Source of the DNA: Hymenoscyphus infarciens
Lineage: Eukaryota > Ascomycota > Leotiomycetes > Helotiales > Helotiaceae
Reading direction: 5' to 3'
NCBI GenBank assembly: GCA_001414345.1
Contig: LLCB01000176.1
Span: 55,647 to 119,646 of the forward strand
DNA: 64,000 bases
Shown in pieces: positions 12,176 to 24,223 of the stretch. The translations under genes and the position numbers were made by a program. The notes beneath the pieces are model-generated. The model saw only the letters and a program-made list of their open reading frames with translations, did not search any database and was not told the origin of the DNA. Within the stretch, counting starts at the first letter, position 1. Every line of letters starts with the position of its first letter.

Positions 12176-13790
12176 CTTGAAGGTGAAGTTGGAAGGAGTG
12201 AAGAATATCAAAAAACTGTGATGCTAAGAAGGAAGAAATTGACGTAAGACAACTAGGAACCTTTATATGTCATGTTCCAGTGGTCCTGACTTTTCTCATC
12301 CCCGAGAATTTGGAGAAACCTTGACAATTCCGGACTTACGAAGATGAAGCATTATACCCCACGAAAATATGCTCTGAATTATCGAAAAAATGCTACTCGG
12401 CTGCCGGAAAGAGAAAAAGCTGCCTTAGACGGAAGCCACCATGAAGTTGACAATTCAAAAGAGAGGTAACGAATGTCACACTGAATCTAAACGGGTCGTC
12501 TAATACACCAATACATGGACAATGGTACGACGCCTAGAGCGCCAGGGCTTGAAAGGATGAGATGATGTGGGATTTGCTGAAGATTGAGGGCCATGAGTGT
12601 GACAATTGTCAGCGAGTATGATTTGTTAGCGTCGATTGGGTCATCCGAGCTGTAAGAGAGGCGTGATGAAGAAGCGACGAACCATCATGCTGAGCGGCTG
12701 ACGTGAGTTCGGCGTCGGATTTTACTTGTCAGTCCATTAGGAGCAAAAGCTTTCCTTGAATCCCACGTTGTTATCGTAATCCGATTAGGGACATTGGCTA
12801 ACTCCCCTGCATAGACGGTGTGCAAGTAGGTAACTGCCCCGTAGTTCTTGGGAATACGAGCAGCGGCAGCCTACCATGAATTATCAAGTGGAAATCTTCC
12901 ATAAAAACTGTATTTATACCACTGAGACGCCTGAAACTGTTCCTGCGGGGAGGTTTTGGTTTGGGTTATGTTCGAAAATGTGACAGTTCTCACCTCTTAG
13001 ACAAGAAAAATATAGATGGGAGATGGTTTTGGGGGCGAAGACTGCCACATATATCGAGAGTTTGCATCCCGCGTGTAAGTGATCCGAGAAGTCGAGACCT
13101 GTGGAAGAAAACCCATCAGAAAGGAACCTCTATCTCCCTAATTTAGACTTGTTTCCCCGGGTTTTAACCAATTGCGTCTCCAAACAGTCGGTTCAAAATT
13201 GCGGTGCTATGGTAGAGGAGTAACGCCACCTGAATCCCACTCGACTCTTTCCAGCCTTACGACAATGAAAGCAATAAACGGTGAACGGCATCTCCACCAC
13301 CAAGCTTTCGTGGCTTTTCAATACCGGGGTGGGTATTGAACGGGCGTGGCATCTTGTTGGGTTTCTTTCAGTGCCGCTTGGTGTTGTTTCTTTGGAATAA
13401 TTGCGGCAATATGCGACGAGTGACTTGTATAGTAATCCAGAGTCTTGATTGTAAGATTGCTTGGTAAAGAGACATAGGTAGTATAGATAGTATTGAGGGA
13501 CCGTTGCTGTATGCCATTGTCACGAAAACGCCCGTCGCTGTGGTGTGTCCGCGCCGCACGCTGGACTGTCGTAACTCCAAAAAAGGAAGGGCCTCAAATT
13601 TTAACAATGCAAAGTGTGCGATCGCGCCTATAATGAGGCTTCTGTGGAATGGCGAGTGCTTGATAGAGAGAGAGCGTAAGCAACGATGAAAGTGCTGTTA
13701 AAAGCACTGAAAGGCCTAAGGTGTTTAGCGCCTTAATAGAGAGGCCGAAATCGGTTCCGAAGTGCCGAAGTCATATGTAAGATAGAATAG
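12176..13790. other. Peroxidase upstream region, gene-free
   Basis: About 1.6 kb of normal-composition DNA holding the peroxidase promoter. The short ORFs here (60-80 codons) have no domain, no partner exons and no codon signature that I can defend. The right end grades into the AT-rich block at about 13,790. Confidence 0.5.
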
Positions 13791-14825
13791 ACAACATTTC
13801 TTCAGCAGATAAGAATATAAAATATAAGGTATTCTACCTAAGAAGACTTATATAAAGATTACTACGTGTTATAGTATAAGAAGAGACTAACTCTCGTAGG
13901 CTACTAACTAAGTAACTTAGCTAGAGATCCGAGTCTCTAGCTTATTATATAATAGCTATGTCTATTATAACTTATCTTAGTTCGAGTTCCTCTTAATATA
14001 TTAATAAAGAAGCTAGCTTTAATTTTATTAAAGATTCTTTTTTTTTATTAATAATATTTATTATAGTTAAGTATTATAAGATTTATAAACTTAGTTCTAT
14101 AAACCTAAGTAAGCTAATTCTTACTAAGTTTATTTAAAGAGATATTCTATAATATAATACTATAAGTAATAATTAAGAAGATATAAAATGAAATACTCTT
14201 TCTAGAACGAGTTTTTATAATAAAAAGAATATTATAATAATAAGATAATAAGCTTTTTAAAACTTAGAATAAAAAAGTAGTATAGTTAGAAGTTATAGTT
14301 AAGAGATATTCTTTTAGAAAGAAGAATTGAAATATTTTAAATATTTTTTAAAAGCTTAGTATTACTAGACTAAGTTTATTTATAAGTATACTCTTTTAAT
14401 AATTATATATAAAGTATTTACTTAAAGATCTTAGTAATAAATTATTTAAGCTACTAGAGTAATTATATAAATATTAGATCTCGTAGTTCTCTCTTAGTAA
14501 TACTATATAATAAAAGAGATAACTAGATAATAAGAAAGCTTATTATAAGAAAGTAGAGTTTATATTATAGTTTTTAATATAATAGAATCTCTTAAAAATA
14601 CTTCTTTATTATAAAAGTATATTAAATTGTTAAGAATTATATATGAAAGAGTTTATTAAATAGTTTAGAATCTTTTATAAGAAGTAGATCTTTAAGAAAA
14701 GACTTTATTATTAATATATATATTAAGACTAAAATTATTTTTAAGAACTTTAAGAATCTTAGAAGATATAGAATTAAGTAAGTAGATAAGTAGTAAGTAT
14801 TAATAAAAAGACTTTTATAAGAAAG

Positions 14826-15175
14826 TGTAATAGTACGAAATATACACTACTATAGAAGAGGTATATAGGAGTGCGTTTGGCAGAATAACATACGTAAATA
14901 CTAGGCTCTAATACAGAAGAAAAGGCTAAACTAGCCTTTTCTAACTCTAGGAGTAGGCAGCTATATATAAGAGGTTCAGATAATACAAAAGGGTCTGAAA
15001 CCGAACAACGACATACGTCGGCTAATACAAAAGCCCGAACCCTACGAAGTACGTCTAAAAGCCTAGACGTACGTAACCTTCCTAAAACAGACAATGCACA
15101 ACAACAACTGCTAAAACCTTATATATAGCAGGTACTCCCAGCTTTCCAGGATGGCCTAGGTGACGGGCCATCATA
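14826..15175 (-). repeat. X1 LTR, lightly mutated copy
   Basis: 350 bp, the same length as its partner at 17457-17806. It retains CpG and GC-rich stretches such as GTGACGGGCCATCATA, where the partner reads GTAATAGGCTATTATA. The 106-codon minus-strand ORF across it is incidental to the LTR. Confidence 0.85.
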
Positions 15176-16349
15176 TCCCCCTCCCTTGAAAAAGACTCGT
15201 CCTCGAGTCTATCTATCTTATGGTTCAGGGTCGAATCGGGATGCTGTGGCATCATTGTCGGAGTCGAAGCATTTGTCGTATTTGTTGATTTTGTCGTAAG
15301 CGAGAAGGTCAGGGTCTGAATCGTAGCTGACCCGAGTTCGTAGATGCTTTGTTTATCGAAATTGTCGTAAGCGAGATGTCGGTTCCGAATCGTAACCGAC
15401 CCAATTCGTAGATGCTTGCAAAAGAGACTTCGTTTCTAATCCTTCAATATCAAAGCAAGCGTTCGCTAAAAGAATGTAGTCCGATCCGTCTAGCAGGTCG
15501 GAAAAAGTTCAAAGTTCAAAGTTCGGAGTAAAATCAGAAAAAGTTTAAAGCAGAGTCGGAGGCGAGTTCAGAGTAGAGTCGGAAGTCGTTCGGTCGTGAT
15601 TAGCGGTGATAACTCAGTTAAGAGCTTACTTCGAGAGCGTACCGATTCGTATCTGATTCGAATTTACTAAAAGAGTGTAGGTTTGTCTGAACTCAGGTTG
15701 GCGGAAGTTTAAAGTAGATTTGGATGGTGCTCGGTCGGGATTAATAGTAATAACTTAGTTAAGAGCTCACTTCTTTATTTCGTCCTAATAGAAAGTGTAT
15801 TTTAACTGATTCGCATCCGATTCGAAGAATTCAATTGAAAAAGGAACTTCTAGCCCGGCTAGAAGTGAAAGAAAGTAGAGAATGTAAAGACTATAAGACT
15901 TTGTACTAGAATCGGTGGGGGTTTGGCTGGTTAAAAACGAAGTTGTTACTGAAGTTTGTTAAACTGTCTGAGTATCTAGGGACAATAAAAGAGGTGGTCT
16001 CGGCTGGTTAAAAGAGTTGTTGCCGAATTTGAAAATACTATCTAATGTTTAGGATAATAAAAAGGGTAGTTTTAGCTGGTCAAAAGCGAAGTTGTTGCTG
16101 AAGTTGTTAGAGTTTTGCTGTCTGAAGTTTAGGATAATAAAAAAAAGGAGCAGTTTCGGCTGGTTAAATGAACTTGATGCTGAAATTGTTGTATTGCCTT
16201 GTTCCCTTTTATGATTCGGGTTTGAATCGGGGTACATAAGGACTTATTTATCATCTTCTGATTTTTAAAGAAGAGTTGCTATTATATTATAGGGAGCTCA
16301 GAGCTAGATAGAGGGGTCTTCTGAACTGTAGTGCTAATATCGATAGGCT

Positions 16350-17114
16350 TAGTCGTTTCCGATAATTCAACGTTTCAGCGTTGCTCCTTATCTATAGCTA
16401 AAAGATCGTTTACTACCTTAGCGAAGTTGTAACTCTAGTGTCTCTTAAGAGTAGCAGACGCGTTCTGGAGCTGAGGTGTAATCTTGTCCCACATATGAAA
16501 GAACCTTTCCGATTCTGGTATCTCTCCGAGTATAGCCGTACTCGAAAAGCGACCTTTTGAAGTCGGTAAAAGTTTCTTTAGCGTATTCTTATCCTAATTC
16601 CACTTCCATCTCCTTTAACCTTTGTACCGGCGGCTGGGACTCGGTCCGTAACCGAGTAATTCGTATTCTTTTTAGTCGTTCGCTAGTAGAGGTATTTTCG
16701 AATATGTATGAAGTGGTGGGAAGGCATCAGGGGCAGCGGTGTCCCTTAAGCGAAAGAGGTCTGAATTCGGGCTTGAAAGTAAAGGAGGGTTTGAACGAAG
16801 GTTCGAAAGAGAGTCGGATCAGAGAGGGTTCGGAGACGGAGTGTTTTTAAGTTTTATTAACTTTAGAGTTCGCTTATAATTATGTCTATCTTATCTAACC
16901 GATCGTTTTATCCTTTATACTACTATCTCGTCTATATATTGTCTAAATATTATCTAAATTTAAGAAGTCTTAGTTATCTCTTTAGAGGGCTAAGCTCTTA
17001 TTGTTTTAGGACTTCTTCTTTAGCGTACGGTTTCGATTTAGAGAGTTGTCTTTCGAAAAGAGAGGTGGCTCTAGAAGGTCGTTCAACGCCTCGTAGCGGA
17101 ACTAGGTTCGACAT
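16350..17114 (-). pseudogene. Degenerate ORF carried by X1, unknown protein
   Basis: Read in the element's sense direction, an ATG at 17114 (complement of 17112-17114) opens a frame starting MSNLVPLRGVERPSR and continuing for 38 codons to the first TAA. The remainder contains several stops of the CAA/CAG-to-TAA/TAG type, and frame shifts are likely. Further along, 16,380-16,550 encodes ILGEIPESERFFHMWDK and then FAKVVNDLLAIDKEQ, a hydrophilic, protein-like stretch. It carries no zinc knuckle or protease motif. It could be a Gag relative or a captured host sequence; I do not recognise it. X2 keeps a more decayed copy around 34,610-34,800. Confidence 0.4.
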
Positions 17115-17456
17115 CTTCGTCGATTTAGAGAGGGGGAGAGGTAATATCAGATTCAGAAGCCTTCGTAATAACTATAGGATATCAACTTATTTACTAAACC
17201 TAGGGTTATTAGGATTCTTAGGAACACTTAGTGTATTCTAATCTCTTAATATATTAGTAATACGATTTTTACTAGCTATCTATATAGATACTAAACCCTA
17301 GTATTACTAGCTATCTAGGTAGTCTCTAATTACCTAGCTATTTATCCTTCTAGTCTAAATCTAGGCTAAGTTATATTCGAAATAAAAGAAGCGATAAAAA
17401 GCTTGAAAGAGATATTATTTATACTATTACTAGTAAAGAAGAGTTTAGCCTTTTTA

Positions 17457-17806
17457 TATAATAGTACGAAATATATACTACTATAGAAGAGGTATTTAAG
17501 AGTACGTTTAGTAGAATAATATACGTAAATACTAGGCTCTAATATAGAAGAAAAGGCTAAACTAGCCTTTTCTAACTCTAGGAGTAAACAGTTATATATA
17601 AGAGGTTCGGATAATATAAAAGAGTCTAAAACTGAATACAAATATACGTCGGCTAATATAAAAGCTCGAACTCTACGAAGTACGTCTAAAAGCCTAGACG
17701 TATATAATCTTCCTAAATTAGATAATATATAATAACAACTACTGAAACCTTATATATAATAGATACTCCTAGCTACTTAGAATAGCCTAGGTAATAGGCT
17801 ATTATA
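17457..17806 (-). repeat. X1 LTR, heavily mutated copy
   Basis: 350 bp, collinear with 14826-15175. Nearly all differences that I can see are C-to-T or G-to-A relative to the other LTR, the pattern expected of RIP rather than random decay. Confidence 0.85.
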
Positions 17807-18528
17807 GAAAGTAGTTATTAAAATATTAAAACTAAACTTATATTTAATACTAAAGCTATTACTATACTATCTTAGACTTTTCTTAAAAAAATCGTTCTTT
17901 TAACTTAGTATTCTTTTCTTATTTTAGTTAGTCTATTTTATAATAGATAAGCGTAACGATTTTTCTTTTATAAAGCTAAGAAACTAAGTTAAAAAGATAT
18001 ATACGAATTATTAAACTTTTAGTTAATAGTTTATATAATATATAAGAAAACTCTTATATTAGAGAAATATAAATATAAAGGTTTTCTTAAAATAACTACT
18101 AAATAGGAATATTCTAACTAATAGTATATATATAGAATAGACTCTACGATTATTAGCTAGTTATATAGTCTAATATTATATATTTTTCTATATAGACTAA
18201 ATCTAGACTTAGATAGTAATATTATATTATATTAGATTATTATAATCTATATTATATAATAAATATTATAATTTCCTATCTAATATAATAAGTATTATTA
18301 AGAAAGTAATAATAATTAATAACTATTAGGTTTTTAGCGCTAGAGTCTTATAATACTAAATAGATATTATATAACTTATATTTTCTTTTTAAAAATCTAC
18401 TTTGAAAAGTTATTATATAAATCTTAATTTAGTATAATAGACTTATAAAAAGAGAAGTAATCTCTTAGAGTTATAAATAATAATTATTAACTTTGAAAAT
18501 TATATAATTTAATATTAATATTTAGAAA

Positions 18529-18825
18529 TATAATAGTACGAAATATATACTACTAGAGAAGAGGTATATAGATATGCGTTCGAGACAGGATAACGTATAT
18601 AAATACTAGGCTCTAATATAGAAGAAAAGGAAAAACTATCTCTCTTTTAACTCTAGAAGTAGGCTACTATATATAAGAGGTTCAGATAGTATAAAAGAGT
18701 CCGAAACCGACTAATATTATACGTTGTCTATATAACCTTTCTAAAATAGATAATAGAAGATAATAACTACTAAAACCTTATATATAGTAGGTACTTTTAG
18801 CTATCTAGAATAGTATGCTATTATA
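18529..18825 (-). repeat. X2 left LTR
   Basis: 297 bp, the same length as 36225-36521. Starts TATAATAGTACG and ends GCTATTATA on the plus strand. Confidence 0.8.
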
Positions 18826-19076
18826 TTCTTCTCTCTTGAAAAAGACTTATTCTTAAGTCTATCTATCTTATTATTTAGAGTTGAATCGAGATAGTATAAG
18901 TTGTTATATTTGTTATAAGCGAAAAGGTTAGAGTCTAAATCATAGCTAACTCGAGTTTATAAATACTTTTATTAAAATTATCGTAAGTAAGACAGTTATT
19001 AAGATATTGATTTTAGGTCTAAATTATAATCGACCTAATTTATAGATACTTATAAAAGAGAGACTTCGTTTTTAAT

Positions 19077-19457
19077 TATAATAGTACGCTATTCTAAATT
19101 ATCGGCATTTGTGAAACTACTAATACCTCTACGACTACTAATACTTCTACGACTTATAAGATAGAAGGTATTAAAGAGAATAAGAATTAGATATTATATG
19201 TTTTACTTTAAAGTCTTATATACTTAGTTTCAAAGCTCTTATTATTTTAGTAGCTATATTAAGAAGGACTCGGTTATTATTCTTATTAGAACTTAGTAGT
19301 CTTTAACCTCTTATATATAGATATTTATACTTAGTATAGAAGAAGAATAGTTTTTCCTTTTCTTTTATATTAGTACTTAGTATTTATATATGTTATTTAG
19401 TCTTAAATATACTCTTATATACCTCTTCTCTTATAGTAAATATTTTATACTATTATA
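19077..19457 (+). repeat. G 5' LTR
   Basis: 381 bp. Its second half resembles the reverse complement of the X LTR, showing that G and X are related and lie in opposite orientation. The leader that follows (from 19,458) matches the minus-strand leader of X1. Confidence 0.8.
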
Positions 19458-22064
19458 TAAAAAGGAAAAACTCTTCTTTACTAGTAATAGCTTTTATAAT
19501 ATCTCTTTTAAGCTTATTATTACTTTTTATTTTAATTTCGATTTAGCTTAGAATTAGACTATAATAATATATTCTTAAATAGCTAGGATTCTAAAGATCT
19601 TCTAAATAGCTAGTAATACTAGGGTTTAGTATCTATATAAATAGCTAGTAAAAATTATATCTTATATATTAAGAGATTAGAATACGTTAAGTATTCTTAA
19701 GAATCCTAATAACTCTCTTAGTATAGGGATTACTATATATAATTTAGATAGTTAATAATATAAATAGTTATCTAGAAAACTCTTAAATCGCTCTCTTTAC
19801 CTCTCTCTTTTTAATATTTAATATATTAGACTTAGAAGTAACTCTAAGTCTCTCTTAAGCTCTACTTTAAAGCGTAGAGCCTCCTTTTAAGAAATAAAGT
19901 TAAGTATTTATAGAAAGATCTCTAACTTAATACTACTTACTAAAGAATAATAAAAAGTCTTAAAGTAATAAAAGTAAAGTAGTTACTTCTAGAAGCTAAA
20001 GAGATAACTAAGACTTTTCTAATATAGATAAGATATAGAGAGTAATTTAGACTATAAAGGCTAAAGACTAAGAAAAAGATAAAAGAATCTAGTAGTAAGA
20101 TAATTAAATCGCTTAATTAGTAGATTTAATATAATAGATTAGTTAACACTTACTAGGAAATAATTAGACTCCTCCTTTATACTCTCCTATTACTTTAGAC
20201 TATCTTTAAATATAAAACTTAACTCTTAATATTCTTTCTTTATAATAATCTACTTTATAATTATAAGCTAAAACCTTACTAAAAGCCTAATAACCTATTA
20301 AAAGTAAAATTATATAGAAAATTAAACCTTTATATAATAATACTTTACTTACTTATAAGTAATAGAAGATATCTATATATAATAGACTCTAAGTAAATAC
20401 TAACTATTATTATATACCTAAAACTTATAAAGCTCTTATTTAAAGAACGACTATAAAACTTATTAGAAACTACTTAGAGCTTTAATATAAGTTAGATATA
20501 GGTAATATAGTCTTTAAAGATTAATAAAATATAATAAAACTTCTTAATTCCTACTTCTTAACTAGTTATAAGAAAGAGAATACTTAGAATAAATTTTAAG
20601 CCTTATAAATAGATAGAAAGAGTTATATAAAAGAAACTTCTTTAGATTTTAGAGTATACTTCTTAAGTATAGCTATACTTAGAGAGATATTAGAGTTAGA
20701 AAGATTCTACTAGATATAAGATAAGATTACGCTATAGCTCTAAAGTAGCTCTACTTTAGCTAAAAGAGGTTAGAATTATAATTTTAATAAGATAGTAGTA
20801 TATCTTTTAGCTTTAGATAAGAAGAAATACTAAAATATAGAGTTATCTATAACTAGTACTATAACTAAACTAATTAGTATAACCTTATTATTTAAAAAGA
20901 TAAGTACTTTTTACTCCTTACTTAGCTTAATTCTAAAACCCTCTCTACTCTTATATAGACTTAATTCTACTTCTTAGAAGATTTTATAAACTCTTAAACT
21001 ATTTTCTACTAGTAAAAAATTAAAGACTATATTAATAGACTAAGTCCTTACTAGTATAAAGTATTTCTATTATAGTAAGCCTAGGTATTTTAAATCTAAT
21101 TACTCTAATCTTCTTAGTATTAATAAGATAGATAATTAACTTAAAGAAGAATAACCTTCTAAAGAGTACTCTAACTCTAAGCTAAGTTAGAAGAAAAATA
21201 AAGAGACTTAGATAAAAATTCCTTCCTAAGCCTATATAATTATAACCTAACTAGACTTAATCTTTCTAAGCTTATAGAGAGAAAACAGTTCTTTATAAAT
21301 ACTACTCTTAGTATATAGGGATATAGTCTTAAATTATAAGCTTTAGTAGATATAAGAGTAAATAGGTATCTATTTCTAAATTAGCTTTTAGTCTTATACT
21401 TATCTAAGATAATAGATTTAAAGATTTAGAGATTACTATATATAGTATTTATTTATAGATATAATAACTATACTAAAAGCTAGATAACTTAGTTTATATA
21501 ACTATATTTAAATATTAATAAATATTATATTCTTAACTACTTCTTTATTATTCTAGACCTTAGATAGTAAGACTTAATTATTAGTAAGAAATAGTTAAAC
21601 TATTTTAAAGTCTTCTTTAACTCTTTAAAGAGCTAGATTACTTAGCTAGCTAATTACTCTCTAACTCTCTACTTTAGTAAAAAGATTCTACTTTTACTTT
21701 CTAGCTAGAACTAGAAACCTATTTTAAATTACTAGTTAAATATAAATTAAAGAGAATATACTATCTAGTAATAAGAAAGACGTAAAAAGAGTAGACTTAT
21801 AAATATAGCTAAGCTATTACTCTTATTTATAATAATAACTCCTCTTAAAACTTTAACCTCTAACTCTAGTCTAGAGCTTCTTTAAACTACTAGTATAGTT
21901 TTAAAAAACTAGACTCTATACTCTTTTATTAGTAAAAGAAGTATAAATACTATATACTTTAATATAAAATAACCTAATTTAGAATTTTATATAACTAGTA
22001 TCTATAAGCTAGATTAGATTATTAATAAAAGATTAGCCTCTTTTTAAGATAACGATAATATAAG

Positions 22065-22234
22065 TGTTAGTATAACTTATGGTCATAAAAGCGATGTAAA
22101 AAGAGTTATATTATCGTTTGTATATACCGAGTAAAGCTAGCTACGATAACTACTTAAGTAGCCTCTAAACGAGTGTACGTATACCTATATATACTAATCC
22201 GAATCGCTATTTACCCCTTAAATATATACTAACA
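22065..22234. repeat. S left LTR
   Basis: 170 bp with TG...CA ends. Compared with the right LTR it differs mainly by transitions. Confidence 0.85.
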
Positions 22235-22966
22235 CTAGCACTTCTTTAAAACAATAGAAGTTACTTAAAAGCTATTAATATCTCTACTAAAATCTAACTA
22301 ATTATAGCCCTTTATCTATTGTCTTTGACTAATAAGGAGCTCTTATTACTCCTTATTCTGTTCTATATATCTAGCTTATTTATATTAACCTAGATCGAAG
22401 TATATATTTCTTTATATTAGTAGGCCTTCGCTAGGATCGTCCTATCGCTAATTATACTCTAGATATTTAGCAGGAATGTTAAAGTTATTACTATTACTTA
22501 AACTAGAGATAAAGGTTTTAATATCTTTAAGAGTAATAAAAGTATCTAACTCCTAGAATAACACTTTAAATTCAAAGTCGCTTAGAGGCCTTAGATGCTT
22601 TTGGAGTTAGCTATATCCACGCCCCTAGAGCGGTTCTGAAAAGGGTTTTAAGATATTAGCGTCTTAAAGAACTTCTAAATAATAAAGTTAATATTAAGAA
22701 GAGGTCTGTTATTTAACATCTTACCTACCTTAAGACTCTAAAGTTCCCCCCTTTTTATAAGATTATAGTATTAGATTATTTAATAGTACTATCCTAGAAA
22801 CTTCTCTATCTACTAGTACTGTTCTAAAAGTTTAAGAAGTTTTAAAAGAGTATAGCTTTATAACTATAGGTTAAAACTTTATAAAACTACCTAGTAGTAC
22901 TATGATATAGTCCTTATTCTCAACTCTATTATCTTAAGTTTAGGTAGTATATAATAGACTAAGGTT

Positions 22967-23221
22967 AGCGAGATTATTAAAGTACTTACTAGTAGTATTT
23001 AGAGAAGCTAGATATTATTATTATTACTACTATAGTTTTTATTATCTTCTAGCGTATATCTCTATATATTTATAACAAGATTTAAAGACTAATAGACTTA
23101 GGTTAGTAGAATTATTGAAGTAATTACTAGTAGTATCTAAGAAGGCTAAATGTCGTTGTTATAGCTTTTATTATCTTTTAGTATATTCTATTATATATTT
23201 ATAATAGGATTTAAAGACTTT
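22967..23221. repeat. Tandem duplication inside S (~125-bp unit)
   Basis: Two adjacent diverged copies, each running from a GATTATTAAAGTA / AATTATTGAAGTA start to a GATTTAAAGACT end. A second duplicated pair of about 72 bp lies at about 23,886-24,030, and a 35-bp GTGCTTCCTAT-type repeat occurs at about 23,680 and 23,800. Confidence 0.6.
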
Positions 23222-24053
23222 AGTACTAGCTCTCTTAGCTATTATAGCTTTTAATATTTCTTTGTCTAACTACTTAGTTTAGTTGACCTTAGTAGTAGTA
23301 TTATATAGTGCTTAAGTGTGTCTATCTATTCTAACCTATACGCTTCTACTATAAAGCGTCTATTATAACTTAGTAGTAGTAGATTAGTAGATTTTAGTAA
23401 AGTTATCTTAGTCCTATCTTTTAAAGTCTACTTAAAACTCGTTCTAAAGAAGAAGGTCTTTATTCTCTTCTTTAGTATACTCCTCTTCTTTTTCGGTAGT
23501 ATATATTGTCTTTTCTATTATTAGAATTAGGGTTAGTATATCTACTATATTATTGTTATTTAAAGTAGTAGATATTATTAAAAAGTTATTATTAGGTTTT
23601 AAGTAAATAAGTATCTTAGAGAGTATAAATTATCTTGAGAAGAGATAGGAGGTTAGTAGAAGGTTAGTATTTGTAATTAGTGCTTCCTATCTTAAGAAGC
23701 GTTTATAGTTTGTTGAATTGAAAGTATTGTTGAAAGTATTAGTACTAACGATTTTAAGAGGTCTCTTTAGAGAGAGGTAGAGGGTCGGGATTAGTAATCA
23801 GTGCTTCCTATATTAAGAAGCGTTTATAGTGTATTATCGAAGTGTTTAAATAGTAGAAGGAACTACGATCTATGAAGAGGAGTCTACTAGTAATATCGAG
23901 TTTACTTTTATATAAGTATACCTGTAGTAGAAATACATAAAGTAACTAAGTATCTGATTAGTAATATCGAGTCTACTTTTATATAAGTATACCTGTGGCA
24001 GAAATATACGAAGTAACTAAGTATCTAATCTAATCTATACGTCTACTAATTAG

Positions 24054-24223
24054 TATTAGTATAACTTATAGTTATAAAAGTAATATAAAAAGAGTTATAT
24101 TATCGTTTGTATATACTGAGTAAAGCTAGCTACGATAACTACTTAAGTAGCCTCTAAGCGAGTACACGTGTACCTACGTATACTAATCCGAATCGCTATT
24201 TACCCCTTGAATATATACCGACA
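24054..24223. repeat. S right LTR
   Basis: 170 bp. The first dinucleotide is TA instead of TG, a RIP-type change, and the end is ACCGACA. ATAAG follows immediately. Confidence 0.85.

Larger units (their letters stand above)
14826..17806 (-). mobile_element. Non-autonomous LTR retrotransposon X1 (complete)
   Basis: Two 350-bp LTRs (14826-15175, 17457-17806) and a perfect 5-bp target duplication GAAAG (14821-14825, 17807-17811). The sense strand is minus: the LTR then reads TATGATGG...TATTACA (probably TGTGATGG originally) and the polypurine tract AAGGGAGGGGGA lies immediately before the 3' LTR. The 2.28-kb interior has no reverse transcriptase or integrase. Its leader and terminal sequence match the Gypsy element G at 19-29 kb, so it was probably mobilised by G-type proteins. 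The part from 14,826 to about 17,240 is only lightly RIP-mutated while 17,241-17,806 is strongly mutated. Confidence 0.85.
22065..24223. mobile_element. Small LTR element S nested in the pol region of G
   Basis: Two 170-bp LTRs (22065-22234, 24054-24223). The left one begins TGTTAGTATA and ends TATACTAACA, a perfect short terminal inversion. The target duplication ATAAG is exact (22060-22064, 24224-24228). The 1.8-kb interior has no ORF or retroviral domain but contains several internal duplications, so S is a non-autonomous (TRIM/LARD-like) element. It is less AT-rich than the surrounding G sequence and keeps CpG sites, suggesting it arrived later or escaped most RIP. It separates the Gag zinc knuckle of G from the reverse transcriptase. 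Confidence 0.88.

Noticed and set aside
10031..12211. Two separate peroxidase pseudogene fragments
   Set aside because: Initial reading showed broken frames, but eight exons join with consistent phase and GT-AG introns, so the gene is intact.
14774..15094. 106-codon minus-strand ORF
   Set aside because: Overlaps the X1 LTR; the equivalent frame in the other LTR (17366-17641) arises from the same repeat. LTR sequence, not a gene.
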